Source: an uncultured bacterium
Lineage (GTDB): Bacteria > Verrucomicrobiota > Lentisphaeria > Victivallales > UBA1829
Direction of reading: 5' to 3'
Assembly: GCA_900548385.1 (NCBI GenBank)
Contig: URKJ01000009.1
Coordinates: forward strand, 51,226-115,225
Length of the DNA stretch: 64,000 bases
The position numbers and the translations under genes are program-made. The notes under the pieces were generated by a model. That model saw only the letters and a program-made list of their open reading frames with translations. It had not been told where the DNA came from and did not search any database. How positions within the stretch are numbered: position 1 is the stretch's first letter; each line of letters starts with the position of its first letter. Of this stretch, positions 17,314-26,977 are shown in pieces.

Positions 17314-18330
17314 ATGAAAGAGAAGTATTCGGTTTTTCTCGGGAATGTCGGATCCTGTTCGGATCGCTACTGTACGGCATACGGAAGAACGTATTCCTGG
17401 GAAGAGCTGTTTGAGAGAGCGGCATCCATCCCGTATTTGTCGGGTGTGGATCTGGTGCTGACCCCGGAGCTTCTGGAGTCGTTTGAGAAGATTCGCGGGT
17501 TGCTGAAGGCAAGCGGATTGAAACCGGTTTCCCTCGCGGTCGATCATTTCACTCAGGCGAAATGGAAACAGGGAACTCTTTCCTCCGTGAATCCTTCTGT
17601 CCGAAAAGAAGCCATTCAGGATACGATGCGGGCGATGGATCTTGCCGCGGAGATCGGATGCAACCTTGTGACGGTCTGGCCCGGACAGGACGGCTACGAT
17701 TATCTGTTCCAAGCGGACTATATCCGGGAGCGGACCCTCTTTGCCGACGGAATCCGGGAAGCCTGCCGTCATCGCCCCGACATCCGCCTTTCACTGGAAT
17801 ACAAAGCCAAGGAGCCGCGCTGTCACTGTTATGTGAACAGTACGGCAGCAACGCTCCTGATGATTCAGGAGATCGGAGAAAAAAACTGCGGAGCGGTACT
17901 GGATTACGGACATGCCCTGCTCGGATATGAAAACCCGGCAGAAGCAGTGGCAATGCTTGCAAAATACGGAAACCGGCTGTTTCATGTCCATATCAACGAC
18001 AATTATCGACTGTGGGATGATGACATGATAGTCGGATCCGTTCATACGCTGGAGTACCTGGAGTTCTTTTACTGGCTCCGCCGGACAGGATACGATGGCT
18101 GGATGACGATTGATCAGTATCCCTACCGGGAAGACGGACAGGAGGCCGTCGCTGAAAGCGCCGCATGGCTGTATACACTCGAGCAGAAGATGGAACAGAT
18201 GGATTCCGAGATCATTGAAGACGTGCTCCGAAAGAAAGACGGAATTGCCGCAAGCCGTCTGATGCGCCGAATTCTCTTTCCGGAGGAGGAACTCAATGGA
18301 CAGAAAGCAGTTCAAAAAATAAGGAGATGA
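17314..18330 (+). CDS. Sugar phosphate isomerase/epimerase-like TIM-barrel protein
   Basis: 338 residues, xylose-isomerase-like (AP endonuclease 2) TIM-barrel superfamily. Likely metal ligands are Glu162 (LSLEYKAKE), Asp197 (VLDYGHALLGYE) and His224/His226 (LFHVHINDN). The last ligand strand reads WMTIDQYPYRED, with Asp where many members have Glu. Family members isomerise or epimerise free sugars or sugar phosphates in the cytoplasm; the specific substrate is unknown. Start chosen at 17314 for a perfect AGGAGGTG site 4 nt upstream; the frame is open 16 codons further, over the promoter. First gene of an operon with a pseudopilin and an exported glycosidase, so it may process the released monosaccharide. 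Confidence 0.82.
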   Translation: MKEKYSVFLGNVGSCSDRYCTAYGRTYSWEELFERAASIPYLSGVDLVLTPELLESFEKIRGLLKASGLKPVSLAVDHFTQAKWKQGTLSSVNPSVRKEAIQDTMRAMDLAAEIGCNLVTVWPGQDGYDYLFQADYIRERTLFADGIREACRHRPDIRLSLEYKAKEPRCHCYVNSTAATLLMIQEIGEKNCGAVLDYGHALLGYENPAEAVAMLAKYGNRLFHVHINDNYRLWDDDMIVGSVHTLEYLEFFYWLRRTGYDGWMTIDQYPYREDGQEAVAESAAWLYTLEQKMEQMDSEIIEDVLRKKDGIAASRLMRRILFPEEELNGQKAVQKIRR

Positions 18331-18334
18331 AACA

Positions 18335-19141
18335 ATGAAAAAACGCGAAACGGAAACCCCTTTCACCCTTATTGAACTCCTTATAACGATCTCAGTTATT
18401 GCGATCCTGATGTCAATGCTCCTGCCGGCGCTGAATTCAGTTCGTGAAAAAGGACGCATGATCGACTGTATCGGACGGCTGAGTCAGCTCGGGATCTCGC
18501 AAATCCAGTACTCTTCTGATTCCGACGGCTATTATGTTCTCGGATCGCAGGGACTGCTCGCTCTGAAGAATGGCTCCTACATCAGAAGCTATTCCGATGC
18601 CTCCTGCAAATCGGAAAAACACACCAATTCCTCAACGACCTGTTACGGCAGCTATTCCAACAACTCCGATGCCCAATACTGGCGACAGTGCCGGGTGGAA
18701 GGACCTCTCAATGCAGGAGTTTCGGGAGGAAAACCGGGATCCGCTCTGGTGTATCATGCGGCCACCGGCTATCTGGCCTTCTTCATTCACACGAACCGCC
18801 TGAAACAGGCCTCGAAAGGGGAAATGTTTTTCGATTCCTCCAATTACAATCCGGGACAGACCGGTATTACGGCCGGACATTATCAGATGTCCAAAGTATT
18901 TATCAATCAAACCAAGGAAAGCTATGATTCCGGTTTGAAAGGAATGCCGCATCTCCGTCATCAGGAGGGAATCAATATACTTTATACCGATGGTCACGCG
19001 GGCAACCAGCGTTCCACATACCGGTATGCCCGGGATTTTTTCGAAGCCTACTGCGTACCGGCCGGTTCGACGACCTCCCCGAATTTTTCTTTTCTCACCC
19101 AAAACCATTCCGCGGTACTCCAGCAGCCCGCGGTCAACTGA
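18335..19141 (+). CDS. Pseudopilin-like protein (H-X9-DG)
   Basis: 268 residues. Leader MKKRETETP then the prepilin helix FTLIELLITISVIAILMSMLLPALNSVREKG. The C-terminal signature is HQEGINILYTDG (H-X9-DG). Between them is a Ser/Asn/Tyr-rich region with several Cys. Starts 2 bp after the isomerase stop, behind AAGGAGA, and is followed 36 bp later by the glycosidase, so all three are co-transcribed. Expected to be processed by prepilin peptidase, whose gene is not in this window. Role unknown. Confidence 0.87.
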   Translation: MKKRETETPFTLIELLITISVIAILMSMLLPALNSVREKGRMIDCIGRLSQLGISQIQYSSDSDGYYVLGSQGLLALKNGSYIRSYSDASCKSEKHTNSSTTCYGSYSNNSDAQYWRQCRVEGPLNAGVSGGKPGSALVYHAATGYLAFFIHTNRLKQASKGEMFFDSSNYNPGQTGITAGHYQMSKVFINQTKESYDSGLKGMPHLRHQEGINILYTDGHAGNQRSTYRYARDFFEAYCVPAGSTTSPNFSFLTQNHSAVLQQPAVN

Positions 19142-19177
19142 TAAGAACAACTGTCCAACAGGAAAGGATGTTTCAGC

Positions 19178-22100
19178 ATGAAACGTTTTTTGGCAGCGGC
19201 AATGGCCGCATTTGCGATTTCCGCGTTCGGTGATCTTCAGATCGATTTTACCAGAGACGCGGAACAGATGACTCTGCAGAACCACACGATCAAACAGAAT
19301 GGCAAACTCCGCACCCGGGTCTGGCATTGGAGTCCGAAAGACAAAAATTACAAACCGATGAATGTCGTCCGCACCTCACTGAGAGACGAGGCGCTGATCA
19401 TCGACGCTTCGCAGTGCACCAAAGACCGGAATGGCGGATACGGAATCTTTGTTGTTGAAATTTATCCGGAAGTCAAAGCCGCCGATCCTTCTATTTATGC
19501 GGGAAGGAACATGGAAGCGGCAGTGGAAATCTCTGCGGACCGTCCGATGCTTGGGATTCTCACCCCCTCCTATCCAGTCAAGGGGAAAATTTATTTTCAG
19601 ATGGGGGGAAATGTTCCGATTCTTACGCAATGGAAGAAAATCGAAAAACGCTTTTCAGTCCGGGAGGACATACGCGGAGAACCGACCTGGCGTCTGACCT
19701 TCAGTCAGCCTGGAATCCTCCGGATTCGCAATGCATCAATCACATTCCCCGAACCGGGAAAGGAAAAACCGATTTCCGGGAACCAGATTCTCAACGGCGG
19801 AGCGGAACGCGGATTCTATGCGATCTCCGGAAGCGATTTTTCCAATCTGCAAGGGGGATACTACCGGGACTGGCTCGGAGAAATCTGGAAACAGGCGATG
19901 ATCGCACACATTGATGACAGAGAAGCCGCATCCGGAAAATATTCCTTCCGCCTGGAGGACGGCGGAAAAAAGTATCAGAACTGGCTCCGCTTCAATCCGG
20001 TAAAATTCACGCTTGGCGAACGCATGGTTGTCACGTTCAAGGCGAAATCGAAATCGGGGAAATCGCGTCTGCTTCTTTTTCTTGCCGTGAGTACCGGGCA
20101 CGGCTACCGGAAGTTTTTTGAGATCGGTCCCGAGTGGAAGACGTACCGTTTTGAAATTCCGCAGTTCGGAAAACCGGTCGACGGCATAACCGGGAACTAT
20201 ACGGCGAAAGGGGACAGCCAGTGCTATCCAACCTTCTGGGTTGACAAAACGGCCTGGCTTGATGATCTGTGCGTCTGGCAGGGAGCCGGAGAAGTCGTGT
20301 TTGAAAATCCCACCCCTGTTGCCATCTCCGGCGTGCTGAATGCACCGTATCAGAAACTCGGGGAATCCATTCAAGCCGGATTAATGATCCGCAATACGAC
20401 AAAAGCGCCGCTCGAAGCCCGGGTCTCCTGCGAGATTCTGGACTATTTCGGAAAGCAGGTTGAGAAGCGATCTCTCGGTTCCGTTGCTCTTTCTGCGGAG
20501 GGCTGTGCGGAAAAGTCATACACCTTTCCCATTCGTCGCAGGGGCGCGCAGACTCTTCTGTTCCATGTAAGTGCACAGGGAAAGACCATCGACCATGGAT
20601 TTCTTTTTGGCGGAATCGGCCCGGAAACCGGTCCGGTGAAACGGCTCGCTCTGGATACGGACAGTTTCTCAACGGAGAACTTTCTTCTTCCGTTTTTCCG
20701 CGACATGCGGATCGGCACAGCGCGTTTCTGGTCAAAGCTATCGGGAAAGAATCCGGTCGAAGTCCCCTCAATCAAGGGGCTGCATGATGCCGGGATCCAG
20801 ATCTTTCTGAATCTGGGGCTGGACGGAAAGGATGCACGGTATCATTCGTTTTCGCGCCATGATCTCTCCAGTTGGCGCGATTCCATACGGAAGCACATCA
20901 TGCCGTACAAGGATTCGATTGACGTTTATGAAATTCTGAACGAGCCGAATATCTGGAACGGGTATCAGAAGAATCCGGATCCATCTATGTACAAGGAAAT
21001 GTCGCCTGCGGAATATATCCGGGTGCTGAAGACGGCACGGGAAATCATTATGGAATTTGCTCCGAATGCAAAATTCGCTGGACCGACCACCTGCACAACC
21101 GACGTTGCCTTCATCGCCAGCGTCCTGAAGGCCGGCGGCGATAAATATCTGGATATCGTTACGGAGCATCCCTACCGTGCTGCTCCGGAGATGCCGGATT
21201 ACTATGCCGATCTTCAGAATCTGAACGCGATCTGTGCCCGCTACGGCAACAAGCCCCACTGGGCAACCGAATGCGGCAGCCGGAGCGAAGAGATGATGAT
21301 CGACAACCGCATCACACCATATATCCGCAGCAGTGTTGCAACCAATCTCCGCATGATATTGACCGCCTATGCCGGCGGCGCGGAAGTCTATACCTTGTTC
21401 TCCTTCTGGCATTGGGGCGGCGCTTCTTCCTGGCAGCTCACCGCCACGGGAGCGACCGGAAAACTGTATGAGTATGTTCCACAACCGGTCCTTTACGGAC
21501 TGCGAACCATCGCGGATCTTCTTGGAGACAGCGCAAAAAGCGCCGGAGCTGTTTTCCTCGGCTTTGAATACAAGTGTTATCTTTTCGACAACGGAAACGA
21601 ACGCATTGCCGTCTTCTGGAAATGGAACGGAGCACCGGTCCGCATCCGTCCGGGAACAGAATTCAAGGGGACTTTTTACGATCTCATGGGCAATCCGGTT
21701 TCAGAAGAGCTTGAGATCGGGGAATCCCCGATCTATTTCCGGACAAAGCTTTCGAAGAATGACCTGAAGAAACTGTGCCTCCGCCTGATTCCCGATGATG
21801 GGAAAGTGGTCTGCGGCATCGAAGTATTCGTTACCGGCCCCGATACGTTGGAGGCGGCGGTGACAAACCGTGGACTCAAAGCGCTTCAGGGGGAAGTGAG
21901 TCTTTCGCTCGGCGGAAAGACCATGAAAGCAACGGTACCGGAAATCGCTCAGGGAGAAACCCGGCGGATCCCGTTCCGATCACCGGTCCGTTTTTCCACA
22001 TCACCAGTCAAAGGAAAACTGAATCTGACGCTGAACGGACAAACCTTTGAAGAAAGTCTTTCCCTGAAATCATTTTTCACTCCATATATCGGGAAAATCA

Positions 22101-22732
22101 CGATCGACGGTTCCCTGACCGAATGGGAAAGGATCCCGGGAGCGCTTCTGCGCAGTCCGGACGACCGTATAAAATCCCCAGGAAGTATCTGGAGCGCAAA
22201 GGATAACGCCGCCACGGCAGAGATAAAGACCGCCTGGAATGAAGAGGGGCTCTATCTTGCGGTCATTGTCAACAAAACAGAGTTCCATCCGGAAACCGGA
22301 AGCTCGGCGCGCCTCTGGCAGGGGGATTCGCTTCAGGTTGCCTTTGATCCGCTGAAAAATGCTAAACGGGATGGCCTGCGATACGATGGAGATGATTTTG
22401 AATATGCAATCGGTCTTTTCAACGGAAGCCCCATGGTTTATCGTAATGTCGCGTCACTTGCCCTTTACGACAGTCTGAACAAAACAATCGGCGAACTGAA
22501 GGGAGAGGTGGAAACCTCGGTCAGAAACAATTCCGGAAAGACAATCTATGAAATCCGGTTTGTTCCACGCGCGATCAGTCCGTTCCGCCTGAAAGCGGGG
22601 GCTTCCATGCGATTTAATGTCATTGTAAATATGAACAATGGCAAGGAACGAATCGGCTGGCTTCAGCTGACTCCGGGAATCGGAGAAACGAAAAAGCCTG
22701 GGCTTTTCATGGATCTTCTGTTGATGAAGTAA
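19178..22732 (+). CDS. Exported multidomain clan GH-A (GH39-like) glycoside hydrolase with C-terminal CBM9-like domain
   Basis: 1184 residues. Signal peptide MKRFLAAAMAAFAISAFG. Residues ~20-390 contain one or two carbohydrate-binding-like beta-sandwiches (ISGNQILNGGAERG; WLRFNPVKFTLGERMVVTFKAKS). The TIM barrel has acid/base Glu589 in YEILNEPNIW and probable nucleophile Glu698 in HWATECGSRSE. The C-terminus from about 955 is a CBM9/DUF1083-like module (IGKITIDGSLTEWERIPGA; AWNEEGLYLAVIVN; GDSLQVAFDPL). GGAAAGGA ribosome site. Last gene of its operon, ending at a strong terminator. Same architecture as the protein at 3718-7155, though much of the sequence differs. Substrate not identified. 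Confidence 0.8.
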   Translation: MKRFLAAAMAAFAISAFGDLQIDFTRDAEQMTLQNHTIKQNGKLRTRVWHWSPKDKNYKPMNVVRTSLRDEALIIDASQCTKDRNGGYGIFVVEIYPEVKAADPSIYAGRNMEAAVEISADRPMLGILTPSYPVKGKIYFQMGGNVPILTQWKKIEKRFSVREDIRGEPTWRLTFSQPGILRIRNASITFPEPGKEKPISGNQILNGGAERGFYAISGSDFSNLQGGYYRDWLGEIWKQAMIAHIDDREAASGKYSFRLEDGGKKYQNWLRFNPVKFTLGERMVVTFKAKSKSGKSRLLLFLAVSTGHGYRKFFEIGPEWKTYRFEIPQFGKPVDGITGNYTAKGDSQCYPTFWVDKTAWLDDLCVWQGAGEVVFENPTPVAISGVLNAPYQKLGESIQAGLMIRNTTKAPLEARVSCEILDYFGKQVEKRSLGSVALSAEGCAEKSYTFPIRRRGAQTLLFHVSAQGKTIDHGFLFGGIGPETGPVKRLALDTDSFSTENFLLPFFRDMRIGTARFWSKLSGKNPVEVPSIKGLHDAGIQIFLNLGLDGKDARYHSFSRHDLSSWRDSIRKHIMPYKDSIDVYEILNEPNIWNGYQKNPDPSMYKEMSPAEYIRVLKTAREIIMEFAPNAKFAGPTTCTTDVAFIASVLKAGGDKYLDIVTEHPYRAAPEMPDYYADLQNLNAICARYGNKPHWATECGSRSEEMMIDNRITPYIRSSVATNLRMILTAYAGGAEVYTLFSFWHWGGASSWQLTATGATGKLYEYVPQPVLYGLRTIADLLGDSAKSAGAVFLGFEYKCYLFDNGNERIAVFWKWNGAPVRIRPGTEFKGTFYDLMGNPVSEELEIGESPIYFRTKLSKNDLKKLCLRLIPDDGKVVCGIEVFVTGPDTLEAAVTNRGLKALQGEVSLSLGGKTMKATVPEIAQGETRRIPFRSPVRFSTSPVKGKLNLTLNGQTFEESLSLKSFFTPYIGKITIDGSLTEWERIPGALLRSPDDRIKSPGSIWSAKDNAATAEIKTAWNEEGLYLAVIVNKTEFHPETGSSARLWQGDSLQVAFDPLKNAKRDGLRYDGDDFEYAIGLFNGSPMVYRNVASLALYDSLNKTIGELKGEVETSVRNNSGKTIYEIRFVPRAISPFRLKAGASMRFNVIVNMNNGKERIGWLQLTPGIGETKKPGLFMDLLLMK

Positions 22733-22755
22733 CGTTCCCCGGATTGCTGTATATA

Positions 22756-22806
22756 CGGGATTTTGAAAACAAACTTTGTGTTCTGTCAAAATCCCGTTTT
22801 TTATTT
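22756..22806 (+). terminator. Rho-independent terminator after the GH39-like gene
   Basis: Perfect 11-bp stem, CGGGATTTTGA (22756-22766) with TCAAAATCCCG (22786-22796), followed by TTTTTTATTT. It closes the isomerase-pseudopilin-glycosidase operon. Confidence 0.9.
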
Positions 22807-23029
22807 CTCGGCCTAAACCGCCTCTGAAATTTATCAGATCCTGTTAGAATCTCTTGATGTTTTCTGCCGCCACTCCAATCCTCTGGCTGAATGCTGTGGA
22901 CAATAATTTTGAATATGGAACTGCTGGATCAGCAGAATCATCATTGGACCCTGAAATGGTGCTGTTTCTCGCACACCCGGAAGAATGCAGCCCATTTTTT
23001 CAGAGACCGAGCCATATAGCGAATTATTC

Positions 23030-23990
23030 CGTTGCAGAAACCGGTCCAACGCTTTCCCGCTCAATGATTTCATACTCTACTTCGGACTTTGGAGGAATCT
23101 GCTTCTACACAATCGAAGAGCAGCTTTCCGCGATCTTTTCATAGGGCATACGCATCGCTGTCAGCTGAATTGGATTCACCTGATTGCTGAACACAGAATC
23201 TCCGACAACAATAGAAATATCTTTCGGTATTCTCCATCGTAAAACCTGTAGAATCCACGCAATTTTTGCCCCTTCCGTAATAGAGGGACAAATCAGAATA
23301 GTAATACTCTTTCGAAGCAGACGGGTCAACGCCTGATATGTACGGTTCCTGATCGTTCGTATATTCCAGAAAAGCATTTGAGAGCAAATCTTTCTGCTTC
23401 ATCGTAAGAAAAAAGCCTTCCATTCCTCCCAAAGGCTCTGTTTGTCTGGTATTTCAAAGCCGACACCAAGAAAACCAATCCTTCTGTGATCATTGCGATA
23501 CAATAAATCCACCACTTTTCCCGGAACTCCCCGATGGTCCGCTCTTATGCAGCAACTGTGCGGCTGATTCGGTTTTTCCAGTTTACATAGATCAAGGAAG
23601 CAGCCAGATGTTCCTTCCAACAGGGAAAAATCTGTTCATCGGAAGTCAGAGAAACACCGTATCGAATCCAACATTCCCAAGCATGGGTAAAACAGTGGAA
23701 CGTCCTGCAACTTTCATATCCAAACTTTTGAAACTCTGACCGCAGCGCATTGAATATCTCCTAGTAATATTCCCCATGAATCAGCGTTACCACGGCATGG
23801 GAAAGTACAAGGACCTTTCCCTTGCGAGAAGTAAGCAAAAATCATTCAGCAGTCATTGCAAACAAAGAGGGAACCCGGTTTAGAACCACATTCTTTTTGT
23901 CAGATGTCAAAAGGTACTGCCAAAATCCGTTTTTATGCAAGACGAAACACTTTTTTCCGTTTGTAAGATTACTTTACTCGCCCTTTCCGA
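23030..23990 (-). pseudogene. Decayed LacI/GntR-type regulator (effector domain remnants)
   Basis: Minus-strand translation gives broken stretches typical of a periplasmic-binding-protein-like regulator domain in different frames: GKVLVLSHAVVTLIHGEYY, a TAG, then EIFNALRSEFQKFGYE; later KVVDLLYRNDHRRIGFLGVG; then WRIPKDISIVVGDSVFSN and NPIQLTAMRMPYEKIAESC. At least four in-frame stops and two or three frameshifts are needed to join them. The order of pieces matches LacI-family effector domains (RRIGFLG, then IPxDISIVxxD, then LTxxRxP). It sits divergent from the pseudopilin-glycosidase operon at 24157, as a dedicated regulator would. No DNA-binding domain was recognised. Confidence 0.6.
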
Positions 23991-24037
23991 AACAAGGGAG
24001 GCCCCCGCTTTTTTATCGATTTTTTTTCAAACGGCTA

Positions 24038-24065
24038 TTGACAAATCTTTTTTCTATAGTATAAT
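24038..24065 (+). promoter_or_regulatory. Promoter of the pseudopilin-GH-CBM-LacI-DUF6259 group
   Basis: TTGACA at 24038-24043 and TATAAT at 24060-24065, 16-bp spacer, about 90 bp before the pseudopilin start. An operator-like palindrome follows directly downstream. Confidence 0.8.
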
Positions 24066-24077
24066 ATCATTATTTAC

Positions 24078-24099
24078 AATATGTCATCGTTGACATATT
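24078..24099. promoter_or_regulatory. 22-bp operator-like palindrome
   Basis: AATATGTCA, four bases (TCGT), TGACATATT: perfect 9-bp arms, just downstream of the -10 box at 24060-24065. The position suits a repressor site. The cognate protein is not known. Candidates are the LacI-family protein at 28017 within the same operon, or the now-decayed regulator at 23030-23990. Confidence 0.65.
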
Positions 24100-24156
24100 T
24101 AAATAAAGAGAAACTTGTCAGTCATGTATTACAAAAAATGAAAGGATGGAGGAAGA

Positions 24157-24921
24157 ATGAAAAGAATGCAGTTCGCAGGTTTCAAGCGGAAAGTATGTTT
24201 CACCATTATAGAACTCCTTGTGGTTATTGCAATCATTGCAATTCTCGTAGCAATGCTGATGCCTGCGCTGCAGCGAGCCCGTGCCAATGCGTGGAAAATC
24301 AGTTGCGTCAATAATCAGAAACAGCTCGGTCTCGGATTCACGCAATACGCTGTTGACTTCAATGGATATTATCCGTCCTACCGGCAATCCGGTTCAGGCT
24401 ATCACATGGCGGCATTGATGATTGCAGGACGATATACGGGAGCGGGTAATTTTCTTTGCCCGGCTGATCAGGCTACCAAATATACTGCAGAAGTTTTCCA
24501 GTGGAACACCGATCACAATTTGTGGAGCAATGCCGTATTCCATTTTATCAGTTACGGAATCAACTACCGTTTCATCGGCGGCAGTTCCGGCGCAAATCCC
24601 ATGCCCGCGGACACCACCATCCCATGCCGCGACAGCCAGATCAAAAGCCCCAGCCGCACCGTATTTCTGGCTGACTCGTTCGAGGGACCGAACAAGGAAA
24701 CCGGGTATTCGCTGCTTTCCCCATCCGGCAATCTCAGCAACTTTTCTTCTTCCATGGGGTATTTGTTTGCCCGCCACTCCGGGATTGCCGATATCCTCTG
24801 GGCGGATATGCATGTAACCGGCGAGCAGATTACCAATCGCTTTGATCCCTATGTCGGGCAATTCGCCAACGGATGGAACGCGCAATCCTCGCCCGATGGA
24901 AGTCTTTGGGACAGAAACTGA
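24157..24921 (+). CDS. Pseudopilin-like protein (variant H-X9-DM)
   Basis: 254 residues. Leader MKRMQFAGFKRKVC followed by the prepilin helix FTIIELLVVIAIIAILVAMLMPALQRAR. The usual H-X9-DG site reads HSGIADILWADM, so Gly is replaced by Met. GGAGGAAG ribosome site close to the ATG; Met4 is an alternative start. First gene of a plus-strand group with an exported glycosidase, a CBM protein, a LacI regulator and a DUF6259-like protein. Role unknown. Confidence 0.86.
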   Translation: MKRMQFAGFKRKVCFTIIELLVVIAIIAILVAMLMPALQRARANAWKISCVNNQKQLGLGFTQYAVDFNGYYPSYRQSGSGYHMAALMIAGRYTGAGNFLCPADQATKYTAEVFQWNTDHNLWSNAVFHFISYGINYRFIGGSSGANPMPADTTIPCRDSQIKSPSRTVFLADSFEGPNKETGYSLLSPSGNLSNFSSSMGYLFARHSGIADILWADMHVTGEQITNRFDPYVGQFANGWNAQSSPDGSLWDRN

Positions 24922-24941
24922 ATATGTGGCGGAAACTGAAT

Positions 24942-26954
24942 ATGAAACTTTTTCATACATTGATCGCCGGCTTCTCCCTGCTTGCCGCTTTCACGGCAAC
25001 GGGTGAAAACACCGATTTCCGGTTCGTCGACCTGAAAAGTGCCGTCAACCGCGGGTTCCGCGACGAAACAGCCGGAGATGGACGGGGTGGCTGGTTCGAT
25101 CAGGGACCGGCCAACGACATGTCCGGTTTCAAGTCCGGCGTCCGGAATTTTTCCGGCGTGCCGTTCAGGATCATCGACCCTGCCGTTAATGGCGGCCGTT
25201 CCTGTGTGGTATTGCGCGGCAGGAATCAGGATGCACTGCTGCTTGATACCGGAGCTATCGCAGTCAATGAAAAGGCGGGGGCGGCGCTCTTTCTCAGCAG
25301 TTGCGGATGGAATGCAGGAATCGGCGAAACGGTCGCGACCGTCACCGTCCGCTTCCGCCGGGCCGGACTTTATCTGGAAATTCCGCTCCGCTACCGGATG
25401 GAGACCGGTCCGTGGTGGAATCCGGAAACGCCGATGCACGGAGAAATCGCGTGGAAAGGACACAACCGCAGCGCCGATATCGGCATTTACATCTCCGGCT
25501 GGGTCAATCCATATCCGGACGAGGAGATCGAGTCCATCACCATTTCCTCTCCCAACGGTTCGGCGCTTCCGGCGATTCTGGCAGTCACATTAACCAACGA
25601 TCCAAAAGTTGTTGCTTTATGGAAAGAGCGGAACAGGAAAAAAGACACGTCCGCCGTCGATGCCGCCGGGCCGGTTCGCATCTCGGCTCCGGATCCGGCG
25701 GTGAAAGCGGTTCCGGTCAACGGAAAACTCGCTTCACTTTCACTCGGATTCAACCGGAATGAACCATACCGCCTGGCGACGGCGCATCTGGCTGCAGCCG
25801 GTCAGGGAAAACCGTTTGTCCGCTTTCAGATCAACATCGCCGAACCTTCCCCCGCCGAGGGTGTATGGGACTTTTCCAAACTGGACGAATATGTCGATTT
25901 CATCCAGTCGGCGGGAGCGGAGCCGATGCTCTGTTTCGGTCCCGGCGGACCGATCTGGATGGCAGACCCGAATGTACCGGGAACCATGAGCGCGAACTGG
26001 CGGCCCCGGATCAGGGAGGAATATTACGTCTATTGCGAAACCATCCTGCGCCGCTACGCCGTCGAACGGAAACATCCAGTGCTCTGGTGGCAGATCGGCA
26101 ATGAAACGGAGCTGAAAGGATGGAGCTACCGCTATTATTCCGGGATCTACCGTGAACTGGCGCCGCGTCTGCGCCGGATCATGCCGGAGATCCGTATCGG
26201 CGGACCGGTCACCTGCAACCCGAACACCGGATGGGCGCGGGAATTATTGCGGGAAAATCTGAAAGAGGTCGATTTTCTCTCTTATCACCAGTACGGTTAT
26301 TCTGAACCGTTCGATACTCCATCCGATTTCGTCATGAGCCGGACCGTCCGTTACCGCGAGGTGGCGGAGGAATACCGCAAGCTGGCGCAGGAATTTCAAA
26401 AGGATCTTCCGGTTATCGTCAGCGAGACCAACACCAACCCGCGTTTTCACAACCCGCCCGGAACCGACCCGCGCATCCGTACCATGTTCGGTGCAGCCTG
26501 GTACGCTTCCGCACTCTGCCAGTTTGCGTTGGGCGGCGGCGACGCACTCTGCTTCTTCACGCTGGACGGCGGATTCGGAGCGTGCCAGCTCACCCGGACC
26601 GGATTGGTTCTCCATCCGGTCTATCATGCAATCCGGCTATTACGCGAAGTGTACAGGGGAACCATCGTTCCACTGGTGACCTCCGGGACAGATGTCGAAG
26701 CATATCTTTTCGAGGACGGCAACCGGCACTCCTGCCTGATTATCAATAAAAGCGCCGGAACACGGGAAATCGAACTTGCCGGATTGCTGAAAGGAACGTA
26801 CCGCGAATATGTACTGAATAAGAAGAGTGCGGCCGTCTGCCGGAATCTGACACCGGAAGGGAAATTTCCACTCCTGCCGGTCAGGGAAAACATATCGGAG
26901 CGGACACTCCGGATGGAGGGATATGAACTTCGCCTTCTCATGTGGGAACGGTAA
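24942..26954 (+). CDS. Exported clan GH-A (GH39-like) glycoside hydrolase
   Basis: 670 residues. Signal peptide MKLFHTLIAGFSLLAAFTATG. Residues ~30-220 form a beta-sandwich-type module (NRGFRDETAGDGRGGWFDQG) that resembles residues ~231-425 of the protein at 48397-51738. The TIM barrel has acid/base Glu388 in WWQIGNETELKGW and nucleophile Glu495 in VIVSETNTNPRF. A short C-terminal beta-domain ends the chain (VEAYLFEDGNRHSCLIIN). Start at 24942 chosen because the signal peptide begins there, 20 nt after the pseudopilin stop; ATG 24924 is possible. Lacks the CBM9-like tail of its relatives. Followed 23 bp later by the CBM protein. Confidence 0.8.
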   Translation: MKLFHTLIAGFSLLAAFTATGENTDFRFVDLKSAVNRGFRDETAGDGRGGWFDQGPANDMSGFKSGVRNFSGVPFRIIDPAVNGGRSCVVLRGRNQDALLLDTGAIAVNEKAGAALFLSSCGWNAGIGETVATVTVRFRRAGLYLEIPLRYRMETGPWWNPETPMHGEIAWKGHNRSADIGIYISGWVNPYPDEEIESITISSPNGSALPAILAVTLTNDPKVVALWKERNRKKDTSAVDAAGPVRISAPDPAVKAVPVNGKLASLSLGFNRNEPYRLATAHLAAAGQGKPFVRFQINIAEPSPAEGVWDFSKLDEYVDFIQSAGAEPMLCFGPGGPIWMADPNVPGTMSANWRPRIREEYYVYCETILRRYAVERKHPVLWWQIGNETELKGWSYRYYSGIYRELAPRLRRIMPEIRIGGPVTCNPNTGWARELLRENLKEVDFLSYHQYGYSEPFDTPSDFVMSRTVRYREVAEEYRKLAQEFQKDLPVIVSETNTNPRFHNPPGTDPRIRTMFGAAWYASALCQFALGGGDALCFFTLDGGFGACQLTRTGLVLHPVYHAIRLLREVYRGTIVPLVTSGTDVEAYLFEDGNRHSCLIINKSAGTREIELAGLLKGTYREYVLNKKSAAVCRNLTPEGKFPLLPVRENISERTLRMEGYELRLLMWER

Positions 26955-26977
26955 AAGAACCGTCAGGAGTTTGAAAA

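Noticed and set aside
23822..24064. 80-codon plus-strand frame before the pseudopilin at 24157
   Set aside because: Low-complexity Phe/Leu-rich translation of the A+T-rich promoter region, opposite the decayed regulator.
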